Below are positions 48,317 to 59,303 of a stretch of DNA of 64,000 bases, piece by piece. The stretch comes from Mesaphorura yosii (taxonomy: Eukaryota > Arthropoda > Collembola > Poduromorpha > Tullbergiidae): positions 24,791 through 88,790 of the forward strand of contig WIXG01000323.1 in assembly GCA_009869945.1 (NCBI GenBank). Direction: 5' to 3'. Positions within the stretch are counted from its first letter, which is position 1, and every line of letters starts with the position of its first letter. The notes under the pieces were generated by a model. It ran no database searches. It saw only the letters and a program-made list of their open reading frames with translations, and was not told the DNA's origin. Made by a program: the position numbers and the translations under genes.

Positions 48317-49721
48317 ATGCCGCTCATCGTCTCCGACGAAGGCCTCGAGAAGAACCCGGACCTGCAACTGGCCCAGTGGCGCTTCATCCTCGACTCTAAC
48401 CCCAATCTACCCGCAGCCGAGGCGCAGAAGATAAAAACTTCCCTTCTCGAGGTAATCACCCGTGACCGGATGGCGCCTTTCTACGCCGAGATCTGCTCCG
48501 GCAAGCCACACTGGATCGTAATGGACGACCAACTCTACGCACAAATGGCAAAAGAAAACGAGGAGAAAATAAAAGATTTGGATGCGTTCATCGAGGACGC
48601 TGAGAAGAATTTGGGCGAGATGGAAGTACGCGAGACTAATCTCAAGAAATCAGAATACTTGTGCAGGATTGGCGATAAAGAAAAAGCGCTCGCTTCCTTC
48701 CGAAAAACTTATGAGAAGACTGTTTCGCTCGGCCAACGACTTGACATTGTCTTCCACACCATTCGGATTGGATTATTCTACATGGATCACGATGTCGTCA
48801 CGAGGAATGTGGACAAGGCGAAGAGTTTGATTGATGAGGGCGGGGATTGGGATCGGAGGAACAGGTTGAAGGTGTATCAGGTACAGATACTGATTAAGTG
48901 CGTTAATTATATCCTGGAGGATAAAGGGACTAAACTCCAACTTGTGTTATAGGGCACCTACTCGATGGCCATCCGGGATTTCCGTACCGCGTCCGAACTC
49001 TTTCTCGAGACCATATCGACCTTCACCTCCTACGAACTGATGGACTATGTTGATTTCGTCAAGTGGACCGTCGTCTCTGCTATGGTCTCGCTCCCACGGA
49101 ATGAGATCCTGGATAAAGTCATAAAGGGGGCGGAAATTCAGGAGGTGCTGCACTCTCAACCTCTGCTTAAGGAGTTTGTCACGAGTTTGTATGAGTGCAA
49201 ATACGAATTATTCTTTCGGCGGTTGGCGGACGTTGAGACGGTGAGTTGTGCACTGAATGCTTGAAGTCATTATTTATATTTGGCTAATCTAATCGAAACT
49301 CTCCTCCAGCTCCTCAAGAAGGACCGTCTTCTTCACCCGCACTACCGCTTCTACGTTCGAGAGATGCGTGTCAAGGCTTACTCACAACTTCTCGAGTCGT
49401 ACTCCAGCTTAACACTGAACTACATGGCCAACTCGTTTGGAGTGAGTCCGGATTTCATTGATAGCGAGCTGCATCGGTTCATTGCGGCCGGGAGGTTGCA
49501 TTGCAAGATTGACAAAGTTGCGGGTAAGGACCCTTTGGAGTAATTTTAATATGACGGTGGGACTTTAACGGATATTGATTGATTTCTTTTCTGCTTTCCG
49601 CGCAGGAGTCGTCGAGACGAATCGCCCCGATAGCAAGAATGCCCAGTACCAGGCGACGATCAAGCAAGGTGACATTCTCCTCAACCGAATCCAAAAACTA
49701 TCGCGTGTCATCAACATTTAA
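48317..49721 (+). CDS. PSMD6: 26S proteasome regulatory subunit 6 (Rpn7)
   Basis: PCI-domain subunit of the 19S lid, needed for lid assembly. Four in-phase exons (48317-48880, 48953-49240, 49310-49523, 49606-49721) give 393 aa (human 389). Conserved blocks: [81 protein letters not shown] and [14 protein letters not shown]. The PCI domain follows: [36 protein letters not shown] with H in the second position here ([10 protein letters not shown]), and [15 protein letters not shown], ending KLSRVINI. Promoter side shared with PSMA1. Confidence 0.96.
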
Positions 49722-49929
49722 GCAGAAATTTTAATAGCAATCTTATTTAATAATTCATTTTCTAAACTATTCTAAAATTAGTTGGAGGGCCAGGAATTTG
49801 TTTCACACATAAAAGTGCTGTATTAAAAATAACAATAATTGTGTGAGAAACGGCAGCGGGTTTCTGGTTTGCATCGCTGATCTCTTCATTCTACGTCTGT
49901 CCACTGCAGGTCGACTCTTCTACTTGAAA

Positions 49930-50480
49930 GTTATCAGCAGCCTCGCGGTCCTGAATGTCAGATCCGACGTTCGTCAGTTTAGCGGACTTTTTCATGCAGT
50001 ACAGACCTCCAACGTTGAATTTCAAGAGTACTATCGACCGTACCAGCTCCTGTCAATGCTAAGTTACAGATAGCCACAACCCTCGTTTTCTTGAAGCTCT
50101 CGCTGGCATTTTGAGGTGTGAGTAATCGAAGCTGTCCAGAATCCAGAAATGATGTTTACAGCAACAGTCAGCATGACAGAAGTGATCACGCCCACCGCCA
50201 AGAATATGAAGGGTATCAGCGAAAAGGCCCAATTGTCAAACTGCGATATTGAGATTTTTGCGTACAAACTGTCTTCGATTAAGGAGAAGATGGACAAATA
50301 CACGTGAATATTTACACTGATCAGTGTTTTTGTCGTCACCATGCTAATATTTTGGGATGGAACGGACTCGAAATTACGCAAGGGAATCTTATTCAGGCAG
50401 TTCCACTTCGGCCACAGTCCACGCCACTTCCATGTGCACAAAAAACAACACGAAGACGAACCGTAGGATGACTACAAAGA
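49930..50480 (-). pseudogene. Degenerate gustatory-receptor-like fragment
   Basis: Resembles the C-terminal half of receptor 2 (44803-46074). One frame reads FIFLAVGVITSVMLTVAVNI and then SGFWTASITHTSKCQREL, matching LLLAVNLYVVLTVAVSVMSG. After a stop or a very short intron (an acceptor-like TTGACAG at about 50060), another frame reads QELVRSIVLLKF and NVGGLYCMKKSAKLTNV, matching the receptor 2 C-terminus. The last helix is then lost in unrelated sequence. A further related frame lies at 50493-50729. No start codon or full set of helices is present, so this is a relic or, less likely, exons of an unrecognised multi-exon gene. Confidence 0.55.
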
Positions 50481-50676
50481 ATAATTTAATTGCTAACTGG
50501 AAAACGAGATGAGAATGCTGGTGTCGTTTTGTCCGTCCGAAATGGGGAAAACATTTTTGTCCACCAGTTGAAGCTCCTCGAAAGAGGTTAAAAATTCAAT
50601 TGTGCATTGAAAGGTCAGGCCAGGGGCCATAACTAATCTAAGATATTGTAAAATCGGGAGCCGAAGGATTTTGCTT

Positions 50677-51981
50677 TTAATGAAATTGCTTGAAAGGAAA
50701 TGTACAGAGTAGGAGAATGGTCTTATCAACTAATGTGTGCCAGAACCCAAGCACTGCCACTTCGTCGCAGTTGTAGGACGAATTCAGATGAATTTTCATA
50801 GGACGCAACGTTTCAAATTGCATCCTGATGAATTCGAAGTCATGACCGCCGCTTCTCTCCCGATGCATGACTAGTCGTTCAGATTTCCAGGCACTGAGCA
50901 CACGTTTTGAGTTGAGCCATATCTTTCCAAACATTTGCAGCACGAACGAGGCGAAGATGGTGCAGATAACTACGATGTATATTGAGACGAAACGCTCTCG
51001 TATTGTGCCACTTGAGGCAAGTCCGAAGGCTGCCGATACGCAGGAGAAGAATACACAGAGAATGAGACCTCCAGACATGACATGGCCACCCCAATTCATG
51101 AACAGTTCAATGGCCATGAACAACTCCTGATACATCCTGAAGAGAGTCTTTGTGTGACTCAGACCTTGAAGGGATCGGCTCCTTAATTTGGTAATGTAAT
51201 CAGTGGTAGCCCATATCCCAGCAGTAAATACGATTACGATCATATTCCACCTTGCAAAAACGCCAAACGACACATAAAGATAGAGAATATAGGCGAGGAT
51301 TGTGCCCAGTACTATGATGACTACTGGGAACTTGAAACCAAAAAGGAGCTCCACAGGCCGGATGAATTCGTAGGTCACACGTATGCAAATGTCAGGACGA
51401 ATGCCCACTAACAGACCGAAAATCATTGGACACGCGAATGAAAATGACAGGTGGATGATTTTCAAGATTTTCCGCAGTACGACTCGTGTCTCCTCCTCTT
51501 CCGACTTTTCAACCGGTGTCCAGTATTTCCCAAATGTTCCTGAACGTAGAGCAGCAAATGATTCAGGAATGAGATCTAGTAAATGGCAATGACGAAACTT
51601 ACCGTCGATTTGTTTGAATAGGCGGAGCACCGAGTTTACGCAGCGGATGGGTTCCATGGCACAGTTTCCCCAACCGTAGAGGTAGTCTACGTACATTGTT
51701 AATCCGTGCATACAAACTACTTTGATCCCAAACAATAATGCGATGACTGGAATAACTCCTCCTACAGTCAAGTACCAACTAATGTACGTAACGAAGATTA
51801 GACATGGCTGCGCCATAAAGCTGAGAGCTATGTTTGCGTAGTAATGCCACCGAAAGTACCAAATGCGGATCCGTTGCACGCGTCTAGTCTTCATATTTAC
51901 TCTGAACGGGCAAACGCCAAAAAGGAGAGCTACCTTCATTGCGCGACGAACAATACCAAAAGTCTTTTCATCCAGAATCAT
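50677..51981 (-). CDS. Divergent 7-TM gustatory-receptor-like protein 3
   Basis: Single exon of 434 aa; ATG at 51981. Helices include YANIALSFMAQPCLIFVTYI, VGGVIPVIALLFGIKVVCMH, LSFSFACPMIFGLLVGIRPD, FPVVIIVLGTILAYILYLYV and SGGLILCVFFSCVSAAFGLA. A Cys/Trp-containing first loop (YGWGNCAMEPIRCVN) follows TM2. The C-terminus, RMQFETLRPMKIHLNSSYN and GFWHTLVDKTILLLC, aligns with receptors 1 and 2. It sits between two decayed relatives on the same strand, as expected of a birth-and-death tandem array. Probable chemoreceptor channel; ligand unknown. Confidence 0.72.
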   Translation of the reverse strand: MILDEKTFGIVRRAMKVALLFGVCPFRVNMKTRRVQRIRIWYFRWHYYANIALSFMAQPCLIFVTYISWYLTVGGVIPVIALLFGIKVVCMHGLTMYVDYLYGWGNCAMEPIRCVNSVLRLFKQIDGKFRHCHLLDLIPESFAALRSGTFGKYWTPVEKSEEEETRVVLRKILKIIHLSFSFACPMIFGLLVGIRPDICIRVTYEFIRPVELLFGFKFPVVIIVLGTILAYILYLYVSFGVFARWNMIVIVFTAGIWATTDYITKLRSRSLQGLSHTKTLFRMYQELFMAIELFMNWGGHVMSGGLILCVFFSCVSAAFGLASSGTIRERFVSIYIVVICTIFASFVLQMFGKIWLNSKRVLSAWKSERLVMHRERSGGHDFEFIRMQFETLRPMKIHLNSSYNCDEVAVLGFWHTLVDKTILLLCTFPFKQFH

Positions 51982-52405
51982 GTTTGAACCTCTTTTGGAG
52001 TGCGAAATGACGTATTGCTCAGAAATGTGAGTTGTTCCTTACTCGGTATTTCTAAATCAAATGCTTCCAAAGAAATTCGACCCGTGACAAACCACCTGAA
52101 ACCGGATCTCGTACAATCGAGATTTCAGGAAAGCGGAACATTTTTTAGAGAGATGAGCATACGCCAGTAAAATATGCATAAATACACGTGAAAGGCAGGG
52201 CAAGAAATTAATCCAGAGAAAAGCCGGGGCGTTTTCAGAGGTTTATTCCAGAAGAAGCTATCGATTGGTTTCAGGAAGATTGAACATAAAACCAGCGCCC
52301 GAAAATGGAAAAAACTTAAGGCTTGCTTACTTTAGAACTTCGTTCATCTTTAACGCACTATCACAAATGCATACGCTACACAATTTCGAGACGAGTTGTT
52401 CCTGA
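51982..52405. other. Intergenic upstream of receptor 3
   Basis: AT-rich 5' flank of the receptor gene. The 52.32-52.41 kb part is probably the decayed tail of the next fragment. Confidence 0.4.
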
Positions 52406-52560
52406 TTATAACTTCCAGCCCGCAATTTTGAAGTTGAAGCCCGTGGCCTTCCTTAATTCCTGTGCAATGCGTACTTTCCCATACTTACAATCAAATTCTA
52501 TTGCAACCTGTAGCGACATGCGAAAGGCAGAATTTGGAGACTCTTCGTCTAAAATCATGA
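52406..52560 (-). pseudogene. Chemoreceptor C-terminal relic
   Basis: A short minus-strand frame, ILDEESPNSAFRMSL then RIAQELRKATGFNFKIAGWK, ends at TAA (52408-52406). More stops follow where a receptor would have its last helix. The segment resembles ARQILRSLAPLKFTVCGLY of receptor 2 in position and pattern. Similarity is weak and short, so this is tentative. Confidence 0.35.
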
Positions 52561-53143
52561 TTGGATTTAACTGTGCTTCTTTTCTGGTCGAACCTTCTCC
52601 AAACGTCCCTGAATCTGAACTGGTGGACAGGGACTTGATTAATTGAATTTAGCTGGAAGTTGATGATTAAATAATGTGCAGACAAAGGCGAGGACCCAAA
52701 GTAATTCTTAGAATTATCTGTGCTCCTTCACTTCCTTCCTAAAAACTTCTAACGGTAAATTGCAAGGTGCTTTCTAAACTGAAATCATTTATTTTGCACG
52801 CACAAAGGCAATCAGAATCAGAAATACACAACAATAGCAATCAACTAGTCTACAAGCAACTGGCCTAAAATTGTCAAAATGTCGCACAATCTTAGTGGGC
52901 TAAGACTAACATTAAAATGCCTATTCACTATTCATCAATGCTTCAAAAACGATGCAAAATACACACTCCAACGTCGAAGGCTCCAGCGTTCGGCGCAGCA
53001 GTGAAAGCGACAAAGCGATGTCCATGTTCAATTTCTCGTCAAATACGGTTGCCAAAGTGTCTGTGTCCCCTTCCCACGGAGCGAGACTCCAGCCTGGACA
53101 TTCCACTCGGGAGCCGAGTCCCAACTTGAGTAGAGGGGGGGGG
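52561..53143. other. Intergenic
   Basis: Between the receptor relic and the 3' end of NSMCE3; no further gene recognised. The poly-G run near 53135 lies just past the NSMCE3 stop. Confidence 0.4.
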
Positions 53144-55277
53144 TCAGGATGACTTTGCTGATCTCCGTGTCGCTCGCCCCTTGCTCATTCTTGCTCCATC
53201 ATTCAAAGCAGCAGCAGCAGCAGTAGTGCCGCCACCCTTCGCTTTAGTTGTAGTCGGACTGCTCGCGCTCTGATCCGCTTCGCTGTCCTCATCGCTTTCT
53301 ATGATGGCTCTTCCCCGCTTTCTCATGTTTGAGCTCGCGCTTGCAGCTCTTCGATCAGGGCTTCGGCTTGTGCTGGCATCCGTTGCAGTTGCTGCTGGAG
53401 TAGCACTTTTGCCACAAACCACACGACCTTGCACACGGCCACTACGCCTGCCCGACGCACCCTCCGTCTCGGTTTCTGCTTCGTCGATGGGCACGAATCT
53501 TCCCCTTCGCCGGCTGTCCAAATTTGGCGACCCGTGGCTGTCTCTGTCTCCTCTTGTTCCATTTCCACGCAACTCACTTTGCGCCAGTGCATCCGCCATC
53601 GCTTCGTGATCTTTTTCCATGTCTGCACTCGTTCGCTCTTCGACTGCCACGTCTTTCTCAACTGCTTCCCTCTCTTCCTCCTGCACGATGTTGTACTGAT
53701 CCATAAAGTCGCAGGGCTTCTTACCAGGGAAGTATTTGCACACAAACTTGAGAATTGCGTACTTGCTGAATTCTTTTTCTGCCCGCTTCCCCCAAGAGTA
53801 GCGAGTAATATTTTGTTCGGTCTCGGCGTTCAAATACATTGTCGAGACGTATTCCTGTTTAGATAAAAAATCACAAAGAGCTTGTAAAATTGGGCATTGG
53901 CTATCAAGAGGGTCAGGTTGGAGGTCACTCGTCTCATAACTCATAATCTCATTACCTTCTTGAGGAACCTTGCCAAATCCTGCCTCTTCGTAATGAAATT
54001 AATGTGGGTATTGATTCCAATGGTGTCATCCCCGTCTATTTCTTCCTCTTCGACAGGATCAGTGGGTTCATGTAACTGAAGTTCGGTTAGAATCTTCCAA
54101 ATTGTATCTGGACAGAATCTCATGGTCAATGGACAAGCCAAATGATTAAGATCCTTTTTCAAAAACATTATTCAACCCTAAATTGTTACCTTCCTCGATG
54201 CTTCTATTCAGCATGAATATAATCGCGAGTAGGATGAACAAAATCGAACGCTTGTAATCCATGTCGGAATTCCTCTCGGTCACAATATCGCTGACACTCA
54301 AATTGTAGTGACTCGACAGCATGTAAGATGAGAACTCGCCAGTTTTTGTGCTAGCTTCGAGCCCGTGAACCTTCATTCCAAGGACCTATTCGAGAAATAC
54401 GATAATCAGTTAATTTCTAACATTCTAACTGGGAACCGCTATTAAAACTGAAAACAAAGACACTTACGTTATCAAATACATTACTCAAGTCCTTCATGAC
54501 ATCTGGAAATGCTTTGCCTTGGTCGTTCATCGCGTGTCTAATAATGTCAGACCTCTTTATTGGCGCTTTCTTGTGCTGCATCAAGAGGAAGTACAGCAAG
54601 CTGTTGTGGACCATCTCTTTGTTAGTCAAAGTGACTCCTGCACGAACTCCACCTTGAGTTGGAGTCACACGGCTGCATTCGCTCTCCTCTTGCGGCGATT
54701 TTTTACCTGTGCTCGTGCTCTTCTTGGCTTGGCGCGGTGATCTGGAGTTAGCTGTTTTCTTGCCCCTTCTCTTGGGTGCCATTTCAGTGTCAGGATCAGA
54801 ATCGTCATCATCTTCATCGTCCTGCATGAAGTACAAAATAAATTAGTCACTTGCCTGTTGAACTGTTCGTGCTCAGTGACTAATTGGGGCTCTTCTGCTT
54901 ACTAAGTCGTCTGAATCTGACGACGAGTATGTTGGTATACTATTTGCAATTCTGGAAATGTGCGCTGGCACCCTTTCAATTGCTCCACCACGGCTTCCAC
55001 TGTTGGCGCTCGCGTTGGGTGTGCTCTTGCCATGGACAATCCTACCCATCGGCGGCGGCATTAGTCCAGACGATCTTCCACGTGCTACCGACGCACTCAC
55101 CGTGGGGTTAGCGATGTCAGGTGACAGGGAACGCGCTGTGGCTCCACGCGCTGTAGAACTGCGTCCTCTTCTCACGGGGCTCTGGCTCCCATTTCGTCCA
55201 CTGCTGGCGCTGGCACCAGAAACCTGCGCCTCAAAGCTGGCCCGGGCCTGTCGAACTCGTCCTCGAAACGAAGACAT
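53144..55277 (-). CDS. NSMCE3: NSMCE3-like MAGE-domain subunit of the SMC5/6 complex
   Basis: NSE3 partners the NSE1 RING ligase in the SMC5/6 DNA-repair complex. Five in-phase exons (55277-54903, 54821-54468, 54385-54190, 54107-53956, 53854-53144) give 595 aa. A disordered Ser/Arg/Gly-rich head (about 125 aa) and an acidic then basic linker precede the MAGE homology domain. Its landmarks are NSLLYFLLMQHKKAPIKRSD, VLGMKVHGLEAS, SILFILLAIIFMLNRSIEE, DTIWKILTEL, NFITKRQDLARFLKK, then YVSTMYLNAE, YSWGKRAEKEFSKYAILKFV and PCDFMDQY. A long charged Ser/Ala-rich tail (about 170 aa) with a poly-Ala tract encoded by a GCN run near 53210 ends it. It is about twice the human length. Head to head with TTI1. 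Confidence 0.88.
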
Positions 55278-55573
55278 TACGAAATTGTGGAGGTGAACTG
55301 AATTTGAGCTGATGAACTCACAAATCACTGATTAACTTGAATACACATCAGAAATGCGATTTGATTTCTTTCATCAAAACAGTCAAAGTCTAAGCTAAGC
55401 TAAAGCAAAGCTTTTTTGTTTTGAATGAAATGCCGCCAACTCCTTGCCCTTGTTTTTCCTTTATACGGGCTTCGTACAGCGGGCTAGCAAGCGAACATGT
55501 GTGAAAGTTACGTCAAGCTGAATACAAGTTTCTGTCTGCAGGAGTACTTAAATGAATTAAGCACTGAATAGAC
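55278..55573. promoter_or_regulatory. Compact divergent promoter, NSMCE3 / TTI1
   Basis: Only 296 bp separate the two ATGs, so both genes must draw on one intergenic control region including 5' UTRs. No TATA box in a convincing place. Confidence 0.45.
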
Positions 55574-58500
55574 ATGGACACTGATCAGGATTCAGCCGGT
55601 GCTGATGAAGATGCAGATAATGCAGACACAGAAAGCAGTAGCTCTTCAGCTACTTCAGCAGTGGAGAGTAAATTATTCCAGCTACTGCGGCCGCACTGTG
55701 TCCTGATCATGAGGAGTCCAACATGCGCTAATCTCCAGCAACTGTCAAGCATCTTGCAGGAAATTCCGCCAGATCTCGACCTCCCGCCCCAGCTTGTCGA
55801 GTACATGGTCTTCCCGTTAAGTGCGCACCTAAAATTCGATGCTAATTTGAGGTATGACTGATTTCAGGCTAATTTTCGTTATCTTAACAGAAATGGTCAT
55901 GGTCGGCGCCATATTTATATCTGAAATCTGATTTGTGCAGGCAAGACGTACTGATTGATGTGTACAAGTGCCTTGGACTCATTGTGTCAAGATGGAGCGT
56001 TGCGAGTTTTTTAATTTTCATGGAGCTATTTACTCGGCTGAATGTCGGCCTTGGGAGTCAGGAAGAGCCGACGCGACGTAAGTTCACAGGATTTCATAAT
56101 CGCAGCAACTGACTTGACTTGATGCCTGATGAATTAGTGTAAGGTGTAATATGTTTGTAGTAAATCCGAAACTCCCGGAAGAAGCGCTGACTCCGCTGCT
56201 ATCCTGCCTAGCTCATCTGATCACCAAAAGTCTTCCACATCATCTGAGCATTTTATATACTCCAAAATTTGTTCCTTCTGTTGGACACGCAATTTTTATG
56301 CTTCTGCAAATTGTGACTGGCGATGCTGCAGTTGAAATACGGTAATTTTGTCAAGACTTATGTAATTAATTGATCCGAATTTGCCTACAGTACTTTTCCA
56401 TGATTTCAGGATTATCGCGTTAGATGCGCTTCATGACTTGGTTAAGTCATGCTCTGGAAATGAATCTGCGTGTCGTCAATTGTTCAAATTCCTTCCGGGG
56501 TTGACGAGTGGGCTTCGAAGTGTGTGTGCTTTGAGTGGGAAGAGGCACAAGAAGTTGGCGGTGGTAACTTTAATTTGTTTTCATTTCATTCATTAGTTCA
56601 TTGCCATTGTCAGTGTGTATGTAATGTGCCAAATTTTTGCAGCGATCTTTGAGCACGCTCCAAACAGTCATGAAAGTATGCACAAGTGGCGAAACGGCCG
56701 ACACTCTGCAGTTGGCTGACGTCAATCTGAGTGCTGTTCTCCGCCAAATTAGTGATTCCTACATGGCAAGCGAGGAGGAGAGCGTCAAAAACGGGTTAAC
56801 AGACTTTTCAGTCGATTTAGTATACTCGCTGAATGAGTAAGCTTAGATACAAATTTTTTTCGGTAAAAATCTGTCGCAATTTAAAAATTTATATTTCGTT
56901 CACACAGAAAAATGCCTATCTGTGAAGAAATTCTATGGAATAATATTTTTACACTCGCAAGTGAGACGACTCAAGTTGGAGAGAAATGTCGGGCAAGAAT
57001 TTCGGAGGTTCCACAATCAATCAGATCTCAAATCTGCAGTCCTGAAGTAATTGTGACCTTAACAAGAGCAGCATCAAACCAAATCAAAGGCAACGACGAG
57101 ATTGGCTGTGTCCTCATTCTCAAGCGTATTTCATCCACAATTGCCATCACTGCGCTGTCATCGAACCAGCTCAAAGATTTTTTAACCGTGCTTGTGAATG
57201 TGATCAGCTGCTCCTTGACAAGAAAGTCAAAATCGCCTTGTCTTGACATCGAACTGAGATCGGGCGACAGCTTGAGTGAAGTTTGTGCGGCGATTTGCTT
57301 AAATCTAACGACTGGAAATGATCTCACTGATATTTTGGACCAACTTTCAGAATTAATGAAGGACGTCAGTTCCGCTGAATGGATTTCCAGCTGCAAAAGT
57401 GCCGCCTTGATTTTTATCACAAATTGTATCCTTCGTTCGTGCGGCCGCGGCGGAAGTTTGCCCGGGGCTCGTCGTGCGATTGAAAGTGAGGAAGTCATTT
57501 CAACAGTGTCAACTTTCGTGAGATGTTTAAGTACAGCCGCGGATGCCAGTCTTATGGAGGTTGCGAAGCCCGAACCAATTCCAGGTCCAAGCTCCCGGCT
57601 GTTGCCTTTGCCAAGCACTGACACACCGGCTTTCGAGTTGACTCGTGCCATCTACGAAATGTACCTGCTTGAAGGGCTCCAAGTTCTCCTGTCTATCGAC
57701 CCCGCCTCCAATCACCCGTTCATCCTCCCAGAAATCGTCTACATTCTGCTGGAGCATGCAGGCCGTGAAGACTATGACTTCGTGTCCGATGCGGCGATGC
57801 GTACAATTCAAAGCATTGCACCCACCGAATCAATAGACTGCATTCTGGCTGAAAATCTTGACCTCATTCTAAGCGAGCTGAGTCTGCGCATGAAATCGGA
57901 TCGCGGAGGTGCAGCAGCAGGAGCGAAGGCAAATGAAAGGTTGCCCGTGGCTGTCGTTTTTCTTGCCAAGTATTTTGACTTTAGTCAGCAGAGCTTCGTA
58001 CGATTTGTGGGAGACGTGTTCTTTGAGAGCCAGAGGGACGTCGGGGAAGAAGGCAGAAGGCAATTGGTTTATTCTCAATTGTTTTACGCGTTGATAACGT
58101 CTTTGTGGAGGCAGAAAAGTGTGGCACAGGAGGAAGACAGTCAAATGGAAGTTCAGGGTCAGAGCGAAGACCATCGCCAAGGCCCAAGTCGAAAATCTCT
58201 GCTCGAACGCTTGCTGGAGTATCAAAAGTTAGTCGGCATGAGCATGGCTGAGGCTGAAACGGAAGACATGGACACAGATGCCAATCCAAGACCAGATAAA
58301 GAAGAAGAAATGCAAGACCAAAACGCAGAAACAGTTGAAGATGAAGACGTTCCACTTCCACCAGACGCAAATCTCGCCCTCCGAATCTGTAATCGAGTCC
58401 TGCATTATCTGCCGATTAGCAACCGCCCGACAAAACTGCTCGCAATGGACATTCTTATTAAAGGGGTTCAGCTCCTGCAACCTTACGAAAACAGTCTGCT

Positions 58501-59177
58501 TCCCCTCTCACACCAAATATGGGACTACCTCGTGCCAAGATTTGAAGAACACGATCACGTCATCGTACGACAGGCATTTGAGCTGCTTCGGGCTCTCTGC
58601 AGGGCGAGTGAGACCTTTCTGAGGAAGAGGACCGTGGCGGAAGTGTTTCCGAAGCTGTCAGCTCTTCTGCACACGCTTGCACTCGATGGAGAAACGGTAA
58701 AAGACAAAAATCGGGTTTACTACACAACGACGCAGGCTTACAAGTTGCAGCTTTGTGTTCTTGAGGTAATTCGGATTTCGAACGGATTCACAAAATTGCA
58801 AACTGAAGCTGAACATAGCATTTTCTAATTACTTTTCCGCCGTCCGCAGGGACTCGCTGAGCTCTGTCAAAGCATCGAAATCCACGAACGGGACCTGCAT
58901 AAAGTCGCGGATGGATGTCTTCTTTATCTGAATCCTAAGCAGCATCGGAATTTGAAAGTAAGACTTGTATGAATAACATGACTTTTGGTAATAAAAGGAA
59001 ATTATTCACGTCCTTTTCACCGATTCTCTGTTTCAGGCCGCTGCAATAAAGTTACTCAAGGAATTAGCACACTCGAAGCGTGGCGCCTCGATATTCATCA
59101 AATTGGTTGAGAGCGGAATTTATGAAGCACCAACGCCGCCACCGATTGACTCGGGATTCAGGCAGCTGCCTTGCTGA
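55574..59177 (+). CDS. TTI1: TELO2-interacting protein 1 (TTI1)
   Basis: HEAT-repeat scaffold of the TTT complex (TELO2-TTI1-TTI2), a co-chaperone that matures PIKK kinases such as mTOR, ATM and ATR. Eight in-phase exons (55574-55851, 55941-56077, 56161-56341, 56410-56563, 56643-56836, 56908-58765, 58850-58957, 59037-59177) give 1016 aa (human 1089). The N-terminus has LLRPHCVLIM, LPPQLVEYMVFPLSAHLKF and YKCLGLIVS, as in human TTI1 (LRPVCVQL, LQQYILFPL). Mid-protein: GHAIFMLLQIVTGD, LDALHDLV. C-terminal HEAT: NRVLHYLPISNRPTKLLAMD, HQIWDYLVPRFEEHDHVIVR and LYLNPKQHRNLK. An acidic Asp/Glu/Gln insertion sits in the large exon 6. The 3' end is 126 bp from the converging receptor gene. Confidence 0.88.
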
Positions 59178-59303
59178 AACTCAAGCAGCCCAGCCAAATG
59201 CGGATTGGATATTTACGTTTTACGATAAGACAACGGGTTTTAATAAATAAAATTTATTTACGGCGAATTTCGATATTTCGAACACGAGGCGGTCATTCGT
59301 CAT

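Noticed and set aside
52491-52685. 64-codon minus-strand ORF (starts NFQLNSINQVP after a few residues)
   Set aside because: It overlaps the receptor relic in a different frame and shows no receptor similarity itself.
53897-53944. Apparent N-terminal extension MSYETSDLQPD of the last NSMCE3 exon
   Set aside because: It reads through an intron; the acceptor at 53855 restores the conserved MAGE-domain frame.
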